A DNA stretch of 64,000 bases from Streptomyces nitrosporeus (GTDB lineage Bacteria; Actinomycetota; Actinomycetes; Streptomycetales; Streptomycetaceae), in assembly GCF_008704555.1 (NCBI RefSeq), contig NZ_CP023702.1, forward strand, positions 682,001-746,000, written 5' to 3'. Shown here piece by piece: positions 25,024 to 33,832 of this stretch. The notes under the pieces were generated by a model that was not told the origin of the DNA, did no database searches, and was given only the letters and a program-made list of their open reading frames with translations. Each line of letters opens with the position of its first letter. The first letter of the stretch is position 1. A program made the translations under genes and the position numbers.

Positions 25024-25897
25024 CGGGGTTCTCCGTACGGTCGGCGAAGGCGTCGGGCGCCTCGGGGGTGGGGGGCTCGGCGGGCTCGCGGAAGCGGGCC
25101 CGCCCGCCGGTGAGCACGGCCCGGCCGTCGCCGGCGGCTGCCTCGAAGCACGCGGTACGCCCGTCCGGCGTCCCGTCGCCCGCCCAGCCGGTCAGGGCGA
25201 GCCGGTCGCCCGGATAGACCGGCGCGGCGAACCTGGCGTCCAGTTCCACGAGTCCGGCAGGGTGGACGCCGAGTGCGTCGGCCAGGGGCAGCAGGCTCGC
25301 GGCGAGGGTGCACAGTCCGTGCAGGAACGGCCGGTCCATCCCGGCCGCCGCGGCCGCCGCGGGGTCGATGTGCATCGCGTGCCGGTCGCCGAGCAGCCGG
25401 TAGAAGGCCGCCTGCCGGGCGTGCGTGGCGACGGTCAGGGTGTGTCCGGCCGGCCGGTCCGGGCGGCGCGGGGCGGACGGGCCGCGCTCACCGCCGAAGC
25501 CTCCGCTGCCGGGGGCGAAGACCGACCAGGTGGCGGTGAAGTGGTCCGAGGACACCTCGACGTCGAAGACGGCGGCGGAGCCCTTGTCCCACACGGCGGC
25601 CACCCGTGCGGTGGTGGCCATCTCGCCCGAGGGCTCCAACGGCCTCTTGACGACGAGCCGCTGGCTGCCGTGGACGGCGGTGGTGACGTCGAAGGCGCCG
25701 GTCGCGCCGAGCGCGTCGGGCGCCCACTGGGCCAGCGTCAGCGCGAAGGTCGGCAGGACCCGCAGCCGCTCCTCGTACACCAGGTCGAGCCGGTCGGCCG
25801 GGGCGCCGACCGCGAGTGCGTAGAGGATCGCGTCCCGCTCGGTCCAGGAGACCGTACGGGTGCCGAGCGCGCGGCCCTGCCACGGGGAGGCGGTCAT
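25016..25897 (-). CDS. MaoC-type enoyl-CoA hydratase, Hsd4B paralogue
   Basis: 293 aa; the start overlaps the ltp2 stop by four bases. Two hot-dog halves are seen, the second with the hydratase motif RHAMHIDPAAAAAAGMDRPFLHGLC (Asp, His) at about residues 185-210. Also visible are WTERDAILYALAVGA near the start and FAPGSGGFGGERGPS in the linker, both typical of the double-hot-dog group with Hsd4B (Rv3538). A closer Hsd4B match lies at 34579, so this copy may act on a different chain length or on the ring-degradation side. Function is inferred. Confidence 0.75.
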   Translation of the reverse strand: MTASPWQGRALGTRTVSWTERDAILYALAVGAPADRLDLVYEERLRVLPTFALTLAQWAPDALGATGAFDVTTAVHGSQRLVVKRPLEPSGEMATTARVAAVWDKGSAAVFDVEVSSDHFTATWSVFAPGSGGFGGERGPSAPRRPDRPAGHTLTVATHARQAAFYRLLGDRHAMHIDPAAAAAAGMDRPFLHGLCTLAASLLPLADALGVHPAGLVELDARFAAPVYPGDRLALTGWAGDGTPDGRTACFEAAAGDGRAVLTGGRARFREPAEPPTPEAPDAFADRTENPDA

Positions 25898-27105
25898 CGG
25901 TCGGCTCCCAGGATCAGTCCGCTGGTGGGGACGCCGGTGCCGGCCGTCACCAGGACGTGGTCGGCCTTGTCCGGCTGGTTCACCGAGGTGCCGCGGACCA
26001 GCCGGACGCCCTCGGCGACGCCGTTCATACCGTGCAGGTATGCCTCGCCGAGCTGTCCGCCGTGGGTGTTGACGGGCAGTCTGCCGCCGACCTCCAGATG
26101 GCCGTCGGCGATGAAGTCCTTGGCCTCGCCGGGCGCGCAGAAGCCGAGCTCCTCCAGCTGGGGAAGGACCAGCGGGGTGAAGTGGTCGTAGAGGACGGCG
26201 GCGTCGACGTCCCCGGGGCCGAGGCCGCTCTGTGCGTACAGCTGCCTTCCGACCAGGCCCATCTCGGGGATGCCGGTGATGGTGGGCCGGTAGTAGCTGG
26301 TCATCATGTGCTGGTCGGCTCCGAGCCCCTGGGCGGCCGAGCGGATCACCGCGGGCGGGTGGGGCAGGTCGCGGGCGCGTTCGGCCGAGACGATCACCAG
26401 GGCCTGGCCGCCGTCGGTCTCCTGGCAGCAGTCCAGCAGGCGCAGGGGTTCGGCGATCCAGCGGGAGTCGCGGTGGTCCTGGAGGGTGATGGGCCGGCCG
26501 AAGAACCAGGCCGCCGGGTTGTTCGCCGCGTGCTTGCGGTCGACGACGGCGACCCGTCCGAAGTCGTCGGTGGTGGCGCCGTACTCGTGCATGTAGCGGC
26601 GGGCGAACATGGCCACCCACTGGGCCGGGGTGGACAGCCCGAAGGGGGTCATCCAGGCGTAGGCGGCCCGGTCGGCGGTGGTGTCCATGGGGCGGGCGGC
26701 CTGCCCGAGGCCGTAGCGCTCGCCGGAGCGCTCGTTGAACGCCCGGTAGCAGACCACCACGTCGGCGACCCCGGTGGCCACGGCCATCGCCGCCTGCTGC
26801 ACGGTGGCGCAGCCGGCCCCGCCGCCGTAACCGATGCGGGAGAAGAAGCTCAGGTCGCCCATGCCGGTGTTGCGGGCCACATGGATCTCGGAGTTGGTCT
26901 CCGCGGTGAAGGTGACCAGCCCGTCGACGTCCGAGGGTTTCAGTCCGGCGTCCGCGAGGGCGGCCAGCACCGCCTCGCAGGCGAGCTGGAGTTCGCTGCG
27001 GCCGGAGTTCTTGGAGAACTCGGTGGCGCCGATGCCTGCCACGGCCGCCGCTCCGGAGAGCACGCCCCGCCCCCGGGCCGCCGGGTTCGTCGCGGCCGTG
27101 TTCAT
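25894..27105 (-). CDS. ltp2: Steroid retro-aldolase Ltp2
   Basis: 403 aa; thiolase-fold lipid-transfer-protein family. It is strikingly similar to Rv3540c: IGATEFSKNSGRSEL, YRAFNERSGERYG, RKHAANNPAAWFFGRPIT, RLLDCCQETDG, LEELGFCAPGEAKDFI and the C-terminal HVLVTAGTGVPTSGLIL. Ltp2 pairs with the DUF35 domain of ChsH2 and cleaves 17-hydroxy-3-oxopregnene-carboxyl-CoA to androstenedione and propionyl-CoA. It overlaps chsH1 and the MaoC gene by four bases on each side. Confidence 0.93.
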   Translation of the reverse strand: MNTAATNPAARGRGVLSGAAAVAGIGATEFSKNSGRSELQLACEAVLAALADAGLKPSDVDGLVTFTAETNSEIHVARNTGMGDLSFFSRIGYGGGAGCATVQQAAMAVATGVADVVVCYRAFNERSGERYGLGQAARPMDTTADRAAYAWMTPFGLSTPAQWVAMFARRYMHEYGATTDDFGRVAVVDRKHAANNPAAWFFGRPITLQDHRDSRWIAEPLRLLDCCQETDGGQALVIVSAERARDLPHPPAVIRSAAQGLGADQHMMTSYYRPTITGIPEMGLVGRQLYAQSGLGPGDVDAAVLYDHFTPLVLPQLEELGFCAPGEAKDFIADGHLEVGGRLPVNTHGGQLGEAYLHGMNGVAEGVRLVRGTSVNQPDKADHVLVTAGTGVPTSGLILGADR

Positions 27106-27578
27106 CGGGCCTCCTCGGGGAGCCGTACGGTGACGGTCCCGGTGACGTGGGCGCCCAGGCGGTTGGTGCCCCGGACACTGATCTCGACCCGGCGGCCGGT
27201 GTCGGTCTTCCCGGTCACCGTGCCGGTGAGCACCATGGTGTCGCCGGGGTAGTTGGGGGCGCCGAGCCGGATCCTGATGGCCTCGACGACGGCGGCCGGG
27301 CCGGCCCAGCCGGTGACGTAGCGGTCGACCAGGCCGTTGCTGGTCAGGATGTTCATGAAGATGTCCTCGGAGCCGCGCTCCCGGGCAAGGCCGGGGTCGT
27401 GGTGGACGTCCTGGTAGTCGCGGCTCGCGAGGGCGGTCGCGACGATCAGGGTGCGGGTGAGGGGTACGGACAGTTCGGGGAGCACCTCGCCGACGGCGAC
27501 GTCGTCGTAACCGCGGGTGGGCGGCAGGGCGCCGGGGCGCGGGGCGTCCGCCCCGGGGGCGGCGGGCGGCGGTGTCAC
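27102..27578 (-). CDS. chsH1: MaoC-like hydratase subunit ChsH1
   Basis: 158 aa from GTG 27578, which overlaps the chsE1 stop by four bases (GTGA). The first 28 residues are a Pro/Ala-rich extension not found in the 129-aa mycobacterial protein; a later start is not obvious. The core is a single hot-dog domain with YQDVHHDPGLARERGSEDIFMNI, carrying the catalytic Asp/His pair, and APNYPGDTMVLTGTV. ChsH1 and ChsH2 form the heterotetramer that hydrates the C17(20) double bond made by ChsE1-ChsE2. Confidence 0.9.
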   Translation of the reverse strand: MTPPPAAPGADAPRPGALPPTRGYDDVAVGEVLPELSVPLTRTLIVATALASRDYQDVHHDPGLARERGSEDIFMNILTSNGLVDRYVTGWAGPAAVVEAIRIRLGAPNYPGDTMVLTGTVTGKTDTGRRVEISVRGTNRLGAHVTGTVTVRLPEEAR

Positions 27579-28705
27579 GGGACCACCGCCGTGGCCGGGG
27601 CGGGGCCGGTCAGCAGGGCGCCGAGGCGTTCGAGGTCGGCGCCCGCGCCGCCCAGGGTGCAGGCGGTCTGCTTGCCCCACAGGAAGTGGCGGTGGACCGG
27701 GTAGTCGGTGTCGACACCGATGCCGCCGTGGACGTGCTGGACCCGGTGGACGGTGTTCAGGCCGCCCTCGGTGGCCCACCACTTGGCGACCGTCGCGGCC
27801 CGGTCGGCCGCTTCCTCGTCGAAGGGCTCGCCCAGCGCGTCCACCGCCTGCCACAGGGTGACCCGCATCGCCTCGATGTCGATGTAGCAGTCGGCGAGCT
27901 GGTGCTGGACGGCCTGGAAGGTGGCGAGCGGGCGGCCGAACTGGGTGCGCTCGCGCAGATGGTCCGCCGCGTGGCGCAGCGCTCCCTCGGCCACCCCCGT
28001 CTGGACGGCGGCCAGGGCGGTGAAGACGCCCCGGACGAGGTGTCCGACGGCGCCGCCGCCCGGCGTCCCGACCGGTTCGCCCGGTGCTCCGGCGAGCGTG
28101 AGGTGGCCGCTCATGTCGTGGCTGGTGGTCTCGGCGTACTCCCAGGTGGCACCGGGGGCGTCGGCGGCCACCAGGAAGAGGCCGGGGCCCGAGGCGGTGG
28201 CGGCGGTCACCAGCACGTGCCGCGCGCCCCCGGGCGAGGGGACCGCCGCCTTGACCCCGTCGATCCGCCAGTGCGGGCCGTCCGGTACGGCGGTGGCGGA
28301 CGGCCGGAGCGGGTCGGCGGGGCCGAACTCCTCCAGGGCCGCGGTCAGCCGGGCCGAGCCGTCGGCGAGGCCCGGCAGCAGCCGTGTCCGCTGCTCCGGG
28401 GTGCCGTACGCGGCGAGGGTGAGCGCTGCGGTCAGCGCGGGCCACAGGGGTACCGGCGCGACCCGCCGGCCCTGTTCCTCCAGGAGGACGCAGAGCCCGG
28501 CCGCGCCGAGCCCGGCGCCGCCGTCCTGTTCGGGCAGCACCGAGGCGAGCAGGCCCGCCGCGGCCAGGTCGGCCCACAGCCGTTCGTCGGTCCGGGACGG
28601 TGAGGTCTCCACCTCGCGCAGCCGCTCGGGGGTCGCGCGGTCGGTGAAGATCTCCCGGGCCAGGTCGCGGACCGCTTCGAGCTCTTCTCCCAGGGAGAAG
28701 TCCAT
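27575..28705 (-). CDS. chsE1: Acyl-CoA dehydrogenase subunit ChsE1 (FadE28)
   Basis: 376 aa; the start shares one base with the chsH2 stop. It is a reduced-middle-domain acyl-CoA dehydrogenase: the N-terminus is MDFSLGEELEAVRDLAREI, with LPEQDGGAGLGAAGL in place of the usual motif. The C-terminal helices are intact (RTQFGRPLATFQAVQHQLADCYIDIE, VQHVHGGIGVDTDYPVHRHFLWGK). It pairs with ChsE2 in an alpha2beta2 enzyme that desaturates 3-oxo-4-pregnene-20-carboxyl-CoA. The order ltp2-chsH1-chsE1-chsH2-chsE2 differs slightly from M. tuberculosis, where chsH2 precedes both dehydrogenase genes. Confidence 0.88.
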   Translation of the reverse strand: MDFSLGEELEAVRDLAREIFTDRATPERLREVETSPSRTDERLWADLAAAGLLASVLPEQDGGAGLGAAGLCVLLEEQGRRVAPVPLWPALTAALTLAAYGTPEQRTRLLPGLADGSARLTAALEEFGPADPLRPSATAVPDGPHWRIDGVKAAVPSPGGARHVLVTAATASGPGLFLVAADAPGATWEYAETTSHDMSGHLTLAGAPGEPVGTPGGGAVGHLVRGVFTALAAVQTGVAEGALRHAADHLRERTQFGRPLATFQAVQHQLADCYIDIEAMRVTLWQAVDALGEPFDEEAADRAATVAKWWATEGGLNTVHRVQHVHGGIGVDTDYPVHRHFLWGKQTACTLGGAGADLERLGALLTGPAPATAVVP

Positions 28706-29802
28706 CAGGGTGCCTCCGTCGGGGCGGGCCGGAACACCGGCAGGGTCAGTTCGGGATCGGCGTCGAGCCAGTCGAGGACGACGGGCATGCCGATGGTGAC
28801 GTCCTCGGGCGCGACACCGGTCAGGTTGGTGATCAGCCGTGTGCCTTCGGCGAGTTCGACCACGGCGACGAGGTACGGCGACTCGAAGGCGGGGTGCCTG
28901 GGGTGGTGGTTGACCACGAAGCTGTACACCCGGCCCCGGCCTTCGGCCTCGACGGTGTCCCACTCCAGCGAGGCGCACCCGGGGCAGCAGGGGCCCGGCG
29001 GATGGCGGAGCGCGGAGCAGGCGGCGCAGCGCTGGATGAGCAGGCGGTGCCGCTTCGCGCCCTCGAAGAAGAAGGCGTTGTCCCGGTTGACGGCGGGGCG
29101 CGGGCGCAGGGCGGGGGCCGCCGGCGCGGACGGCTCGGCGCCGGCCGCCGGTCCGGACGCCTCCGGAGCGGCGGCCGTCCCGGTCGTCTCCGGAGTGGCG
29201 GCCGCCCCGCCGGTTCCGGTGGTGTCCGTGGCCGCCGGTCCGTCCGCCGTCCCCGCCGGGCGAAACCGCAGGGTCCGCCAGCGCTGGGTGGCGACGGTCC
29301 CGCCGTGCTGGTCGGTGTAGGTCTTCAGGGTGGTGACGAACCTCCCGGTGCCGAGTCCGGTCCTCTTCTCGGCCGAGACGGACTCCACGCTCTCGCGTAC
29401 GGAGACGTGATCGCCCGGCACCAGCTCCCGCAGGAAGGTGAGTTCGGAGTCGGTGGCGACCACGGAGGTGTAGCCGCCCTCGTCGAGGAGGGCGACCAGT
29501 TCACCGAAGCCGTCCGAGCCCCCCGCTCCGGACGGGGCCGCTGTGGCCGCGTAGCCGCGCATCGTCCACGCCTGGACCATCGAGGCGGGGGCCACCACTC
29601 CGGCGCGCCCGGTGGCGCGGGCGGCGCCGGCGTCGGTGTACACGGGGTTGGTGTCGCCCATCGCCTCCGCCCAGTGCCGGATCATCGGCTGGTTCACGGG
29701 GTCCTGGGCGGGGGTGGGGGCACGCAGTTCGCGTCCGGTGAAGGCCTGGAGCCGCTCCTCGTACCCCGGCCCCGCAGGGGTGCCGTCCTTCCGCCCGGTC
29801 AT
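28705..29802 (-). CDS. chsH2: MaoC-DUF35 fusion hydratase/aldolase partner ChsH2
   Basis: 365 aa. The N-terminal hot-dog domain (about 1-190) contains MIRHWAEAMGDTNPVYTD. A roughly 55-residue Ala/Thr/Pro/Gly linker follows. The C-terminal DUF35 domain has a zinc ribbon (Cys259, Cys262, Cys273, Cys276) and an OB-fold part (YSFVVNHHPRHPAFESPYLVAVVEL). The N-domain forms the ChsH1-ChsH2 hydratase and the DUF35 domain binds Ltp2. The protein is about 50 residues longer than Rv3542c, mostly in the linker. It overlaps chsE2 by four bases. Confidence 0.9.
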   Translation of the reverse strand: MTGRKDGTPAGPGYEERLQAFTGRELRAPTPAQDPVNQPMIRHWAEAMGDTNPVYTDAGAARATGRAGVVAPASMVQAWTMRGYAATAAPSGAGGSDGFGELVALLDEGGYTSVVATDSELTFLRELVPGDHVSVRESVESVSAEKRTGLGTGRFVTTLKTYTDQHGGTVATQRWRTLRFRPAGTADGPAATDTTGTGGAAATPETTGTAAAPEASGPAAGAEPSAPAAPALRPRPAVNRDNAFFFEGAKRHRLLIQRCAACSALRHPPGPCCPGCASLEWDTVEAEGRGRVYSFVVNHHPRHPAFESPYLVAVVELAEGTRLITNLTGVAPEDVTIGMPVVLDWLDADPELTLPVFRPAPTEAP

Positions 29803-30965
29803 GCGCCACGCCCCTTGCGCGGAAGGCCGAGGCCCTGGGTGGCGACCATGTCGCGGAGGATCTCGTTGACGCCGCCGCCGAAGGTGTTCACGATGCCCTG
29901 CCGGGAGAGCTGTTCGATCTGCCCGGCGAGGGCGGCGCCCGGTGACTCGGGCCGGATCCGTCCGGCCGCGCCGAGGATCTGCGTCAGTCCGCGCTGTACG
30001 GCGATGTGGGTCTCGGTGCCGTACGCCTTGGCGGCGCCCGCGTCCGCTCCGGTGAGCGCGTCCCGGGCGACGGCGGAGGTCATCTTCCAGTTCATCAGCC
30101 GCATCGCCTCCAGCCGGGCGTAGGTGCGGGCGAACTCCTGGCGTACCCAGGGGATGTCGGCGGTGCCGTCCTGGCGGGCCAGGTCCAGGACCCGTTCCCA
30201 GAGCTGGATCATGCGGCCGCCGAGGGCGGCCAGGCCGATGCGTTCGTGGTTGAGCTGGGCGGTGATGAGCCGCCAGCCGCCGTCCACCTCGCCGACCACG
30301 TCGGTGGCCGGGACGCGCACCCCGCTGTAGTACGTCGCGGTGACGACCATGCCGCCGACGGTGCGGATGGGGCTCCAGGAGAAGCCGTCGTCGGCGGTCG
30401 GCACGATCAGGATGGAGATGCCCTTGTGCTTGGGGGCGTCCGGGTCGGTGCGGGCGGCGAGCCACACGTAGTCGGCGGTGTTGGCGCCGCTGGTGAAGAT
30501 CTTGCTGCCGTCGACGAGGTAGTCGTCGCCGTCGCGGACGGCGCGGGTGGTCAGCGAGGCGAGGTCGGTGCCGGCCCCGGGTTCGGTGTAGCCGATCGCG
30601 AAGACGATGTCCCCGGAGAGGATGCCGGGCAGGAACCGCTCCCTGTGCTCCTGCGAACCGTACGCCATCAGGGTCGGGCCGACGGTGTTGACGGTGACGA
30701 ACGGGAAGGGCAGGCCCGCCCGTTGGACCTCGTCGAAGAAGACGTACTGGTCCTCGACGGAGCGGCCCTGGCCGCCGTACTCGGTGGGCCAGCCGATGCC
30801 CAGCCAGCCGTCCGAGCCGAGGCGTTTGACGACCTCGCGGAAGCGGTCGCCGCCGACGCCCTCCTCCCCGACGCGGCGGCGTTCGTCCTCGGGCATCAGG
30901 CCGGCGAAGTAGGCCCGCAGTTCCCGCCGCAGCTCCTGGTGCGCGGCGCTCTCGCGCAGTTGCAT
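29799..30965 (-). CDS. chsE2: Acyl-CoA dehydrogenase subunit ChsE2 (FadE29)
   Basis: 388 aa; the ATG at 30965 has GAGGAGAAC upstream. Full acyl-CoA dehydrogenase motifs: GIGWPTEYGGQG, FAIGYTEPGAGTDLASLTT, GSKIFTSGANTADYVWLAARTDPDAPKHKGISIL, TFGGGVNEILRDMVATQGLGLPR. These match the Rv3543c type closely. It provides the FAD-site half of the ChsE1-ChsE2 heterotetramer. It is the first gene of a tightly coupled block (chsE2-chsH2-chsE1-chsH1-ltp2-MaoC-hsaE), probably read from the fadD17-like promoter 50 bp upstream. Confidence 0.9.
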   Translation of the reverse strand: MQLRESAAHQELRRELRAYFAGLMPEDERRRVGEEGVGGDRFREVVKRLGSDGWLGIGWPTEYGGQGRSVEDQYVFFDEVQRAGLPFPFVTVNTVGPTLMAYGSQEHRERFLPGILSGDIVFAIGYTEPGAGTDLASLTTRAVRDGDDYLVDGSKIFTSGANTADYVWLAARTDPDAPKHKGISILIVPTADDGFSWSPIRTVGGMVVTATYYSGVRVPATDVVGEVDGGWRLITAQLNHERIGLAALGGRMIQLWERVLDLARQDGTADIPWVRQEFARTYARLEAMRLMNWKMTSAVARDALTGADAGAAKAYGTETHIAVQRGLTQILGAAGRIRPESPGAALAGQIEQLSRQGIVNTFGGGVNEILRDMVATQGLGLPRKGRGA

Positions 30966-31015
30966 ATGTGGTTCTCCTCGGTAGTCGCCGCAGTGGTCCG
31001 GTGGCGGACGCCCCG

Positions 31016-32671
31016 TCAGGGGAGGAAGCGTCCGCGTCCGTTGGCCAGGAACTCGCCGCGCAGCGCGGCCTTGTCGTCGTCGGTCATCGGCGTGTAGGCG
31101 GGCCGGCCCCGGCCGGCCCAGCGGTACACCGTGTCGCCGGTGCGCCAGCCCTCCAGCTGCATCTCCTTCTTGCGCAGCTTGTTGGAGCCGGTGGTGGGCA
31201 GTGCGTGCGAGACGCGTACGAAACGGGGGGCGCCCTTGGTGCCGAGGTCCTGCTGGCCTTCGAGGAAACCGGGCAGGTCCAGGTCCTCGAAGCGGGTGCC
31301 GCCGGCGATCTCGACCGCGGCCATCACCTGGTCGCCCGAGCGCGGGTCGGGCACGCCGAAGACCCCGGCGGCGACGACGCCCGGGTGCCGGCGCAGGATC
31401 CGTTCGGTCAGGAGGGCGGAGATGTTCTCGCCGTCGACGCGGATCCAGTCGCCGGAGCGGCCCGCGAAGTAGAAGTAGCCCGCCCCGTCGACGTATCCGA
31501 GGTCCCCGGTCCAGTACCAGCCGTGGCGGACGCGTTCGGCGTTCGCCGCCTCGTTGTCGTAGTAGCCCTCGAAGCGGGCGGCGCCCTCGGTGTCGACGAT
31601 CTCGCCGATGGCCTCCTCCGGGTTGAGGACCCTGCCGTAGGAGTCGAGTTCGGCGGGCGGGCAGGTCAGGCGGGTCGTGGGGTTCACGATGCGTACGCCG
31701 TCGCGTGCGGGCCTGCCGAGTGCTCCGGCGGGGGCGTCGGCGACCCGTTTGAGCATGCCGGCGCCCTCGCTGGAGCCGTAGCCCTCGATCAGGCGGCAGC
31801 CGAAGCGCTCCAGGAAGCGGGTCGCGTCCTCGGGGGACGCCTCGGTGCCGAAGGCGTGGGTGAGGCGGTTGTCCGCGTCGTCGGCGGTGCCGGGGCGGGC
31901 CAGGATGTAGCCGATCGCCTTGCCGACGTAGGTGAAGTAGGTGGCGCCGAAGCGGCGTACGTCGGGGAGGAAGCCGGAGGCGGAGAACTTGCGGGTGAGG
32001 GCGATGGTGGAGCCCGCGGTGAGGGCGGGGGCCCACAGGGCCATCAGCGCGTTGCCGTGGAACAGCGGCATCGGGCAGTAGCAGACGTCCTCGCGGGTGA
32101 TGTCGTACTTGGCGCTGTTGGCGGCGCCGAGCGCGGCGAGCCGGCCCTGGGAGCAGATCGCCGCCTTCGAGGCGCCGGTGGTCCCGGAGGTCAGGAGCAG
32201 CAGCATCCGGGTGGTGGCGGCGACGTCCGGGGCGGCCGGCGGACGGCCCGTGTGCGCGGCGAGGCCGGCCGTGTAGGCCGGTGTGTCCAGGACGAGGAAG
32301 CGGCCGGGGTCCACGCCGATGTCCAGGCCGTCGAGCAGGGCGGCGCCCGCCCGGTCGGTGACGATCACCTGGCAGTCGGTGTGGCGTACCTCCCGTTCCA
32401 GTTCGGCGCCGCGGCGGGTCGGGTTGATGCCGACCACGGCCGCGCCCGCGAGGGCGGCGGCCCCCAGCCAGAAGAGGTATTCGGGTTCGTTGTCCAGGAG
32501 CACGCCGATGTGGAACGGCCCCTCGGTGCGCAGTTCCCGGGCCCAGGAGGCACGGGCCGCGCTCTCCTCGACCACTTCGCCCCAGGTCCAGGACCGGTCG
32601 CGGGTCAGCAGGCCCGGGTGGCCGTCGCCGGCGCGGGCGAGCAGCAGGTCGGCAATCGTCTGGTGTGGCAA
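31016..32671 (-). CDS. Steroid acyl-CoA ligase, FadD17-like
   Basis: 551-aa ANL ligase: LLLLTSGTTGASKAAICS (P-loop), CYCPMPLFHGNALM, ALTRKFSASGFLPDVRRFGATYFTYVGKAIGYILA, YGSSEGAG, GWYWTGDLGYVDGAGYFYFAGRSGDWIRVDGENIS, and the C-terminal Lys region SNKLRKKE. The KFSASxFLxDVRRxGATYxxYVGK run is characteristic of FadD17/FadD19. FadD17 activates C24 (cholenoic-type) side chains; the choice of FadD17 over FadD19 rests on overall similarity and context. It starts the side-chain operon. A dyad (site B) lies 281 bp upstream. Confidence 0.78.
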   Translation of the reverse strand: MPHQTIADLLLARAGDGHPGLLTRDRSWTWGEVVEESAARASWARELRTEGPFHIGVLLDNEPEYLFWLGAAALAGAAVVGINPTRRGAELEREVRHTDCQVIVTDRAGAALLDGLDIGVDPGRFLVLDTPAYTAGLAAHTGRPPAAPDVAATTRMLLLLTSGTTGASKAAICSQGRLAALGAANSAKYDITREDVCYCPMPLFHGNALMALWAPALTAGSTIALTRKFSASGFLPDVRRFGATYFTYVGKAIGYILARPGTADDADNRLTHAFGTEASPEDATRFLERFGCRLIEGYGSSEGAGMLKRVADAPAGALGRPARDGVRIVNPTTRLTCPPAELDSYGRVLNPEEAIGEIVDTEGAARFEGYYDNEAANAERVRHGWYWTGDLGYVDGAGYFYFAGRSGDWIRVDGENISALLTERILRRHPGVVAAGVFGVPDPRSGDQVMAAVEIAGGTRFEDLDLPGFLEGQQDLGTKGAPRFVRVSHALPTTGSNKLRKKEMQLEGWRTGDTVYRWAGRGRPAYTPMTDDDKAALRGEFLANGRGRFLP

Positions 32672-32951
32672 CGTCGGTCCCTCTCACCCGGTGGCCGGGT
32701 CTGCCGGTGTCGGTGCGGTGACGGGGTGCACGGGTGGTCACCGTGGTGGTCGTGGTGCCCGTGGAGGCGTGCGGGCCGGGGCTCGGGGCCGGGTACGCGG
32801 GAGGGCCGGCCCGCGCCCGCGGGCGCTCCCGCCCTGTGGGGCGGGGGGCGGCGGTCCGCGTGGGCGGCCGGCGTCCGTGCCGGTCCGCGGCCGGGTTCCG
32901 TGCCCCGCCGTCGGCGACGTTATCCGCGGGCCCGGCGGCCCGGCCGGGCCG

Positions 32952-32968
32952 GTCCCGCTGACCGGGAA
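32952..32968. promoter_or_regulatory. 17-bp dyad, site B (fadD17-like operon)
   Basis: GTCCC-GCTGACC-GGGAA, sharing 14 consecutive bases (GTCCCGCTGACCGG) with site A. It is 281 bp from the start codon of the fadD17-like gene, farther than the other sites. Confidence 0.55.
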
Positions 32969-33020
32969 GGGCCCGCGGGCAGGGGGCGGACCACGGGTCC
33001 TTCCCGCCGGAGGGGGCCGT

Positions 33021-33049
33021 CCCGGCCGGGAGGGGGCGCCCCGGCCGGG
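33021..33049 (-). terminator. Hairpin after the SDR at 33057
   Basis: CCCGGCCGGG at 33021-33030 and again at 33040-33049; the sequence is self-complementary, so the copies pair across a 9-nt loop. It begins 8 bp beyond the SDR stop codon. Confidence 0.5.
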
Positions 33050-33056
33050 GCGGGCG

Positions 33057-33818
33057 TCAGCCGAAGTTGGCCTGGCCGCCGTCGAGCGGGACGGTCGCGC
33101 CCGTCAGGTACCGGGCGTCCGGGCCGCAGAGCATGGCGACGGCCCGCCCGATGTCCTGTTCGCAGTCACCGACGTACCCCAGGGGGATGGAGGCGGCGAA
33201 CTCCGCCGCCTCCTCGGGGTGGGCGTCCTGCCAGCCCGCGTACGCGGGTGACACGGCGTGCGGGGCGATGGCGTTGACCCGGATCCCGTCGCCGCCCCAC
33301 TCGTTGGCGGCGGCCCTGGTCAGGGTGCGCAGGGCGGACTTGGCCGACGCGTACGCCCCGTAGGTGCTCAGGTCCCAGCGGACCATGGCGGAGGTGACCA
33401 GGTTGATGATCACGCCGCCGCCGTTCTCCTTCAGGTGGGGGTGCGCGGCCTTCATGAAGGCGAACGCCGCGAACGGGCCGCTCCCGAACCCCCGGCGGAA
33501 CTGCTCGTCCGTCAGGGTGAGGAGCGGGCCGTAGCACCCGCTGTAGGCGTTGTTGACCAGGATGTCGATCCCGCCGAAGCGTGCGGCGACGTCCTCCACC
33601 ACCGCCGGGATCCGTTCCGTGTCGAGGACGTCGAGGACGAAGGGTTCCGCCTCCACACCCCGCTCACGCAGCATGTGACAGGTCGTCAGCAGCTTGTCCG
33701 CGGTCCGGCCGAGGACGGCGACGGACGCCCCCTCCGCGGCCAGGGCCAGGGCGATGCCCTGGCCGACGCCCTGTCCGGCGCCGCTGACGACCGCGACCTT
33801 GCCGTCGAGCTTTCCCAT
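33057..33818 (-). CDS. Short-chain dehydrogenase/reductase
   Basis: 253 aa; the ATG at 33818 has GAGGACC upstream. SDR motifs: SGAGQGVGQG (about 13-22), NNAYSG, the Ser of LVTSAMVRWD, YASAK, and the C-terminal TGATVPLDGGQANFG. It is last in a minus-strand operon fadA5-chsE3-hsd4B-thioesterase-SDR. A 3-hydroxyacyl-CoA or hydroxysteroid oxidation is inferred from context; the exact substrate cannot be read from the sequence. Confidence 0.78.
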   Translation of the reverse strand: MGKLDGKVAVVSGAGQGVGQGIALALAAEGASVAVLGRTADKLLTTCHMLRERGVEAEPFVLDVLDTERIPAVVEDVAARFGGIDILVNNAYSGCYGPLLTLTDEQFRRGFGSGPFAAFAFMKAAHPHLKENGGGVIINLVTSAMVRWDLSTYGAYASAKSALRTLTRAAANEWGGDGIRVNAIAPHAVSPAYAGWQDAHPEEAAEFAASIPLGYVGDCEQDIGRAVAMLCGPDARYLTGATVPLDGGQANFG

Positions 33819-33832
33819 GGGTCGGTCCTCCC

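Larger units (their letters stand above)
32672..33056. other. Non-coding spacer with site B and a hairpin
   Basis: The 385-bp gap between two minus-strand genes shows no credible gene. It holds the promoter side of the fadD17-like operon, the dyad at 32952-32968, and a GC hairpin serving the SDR gene at the right end. A weaker GGTCCC/CACCCGG match lies at 32680-32695. Confidence 0.5.
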
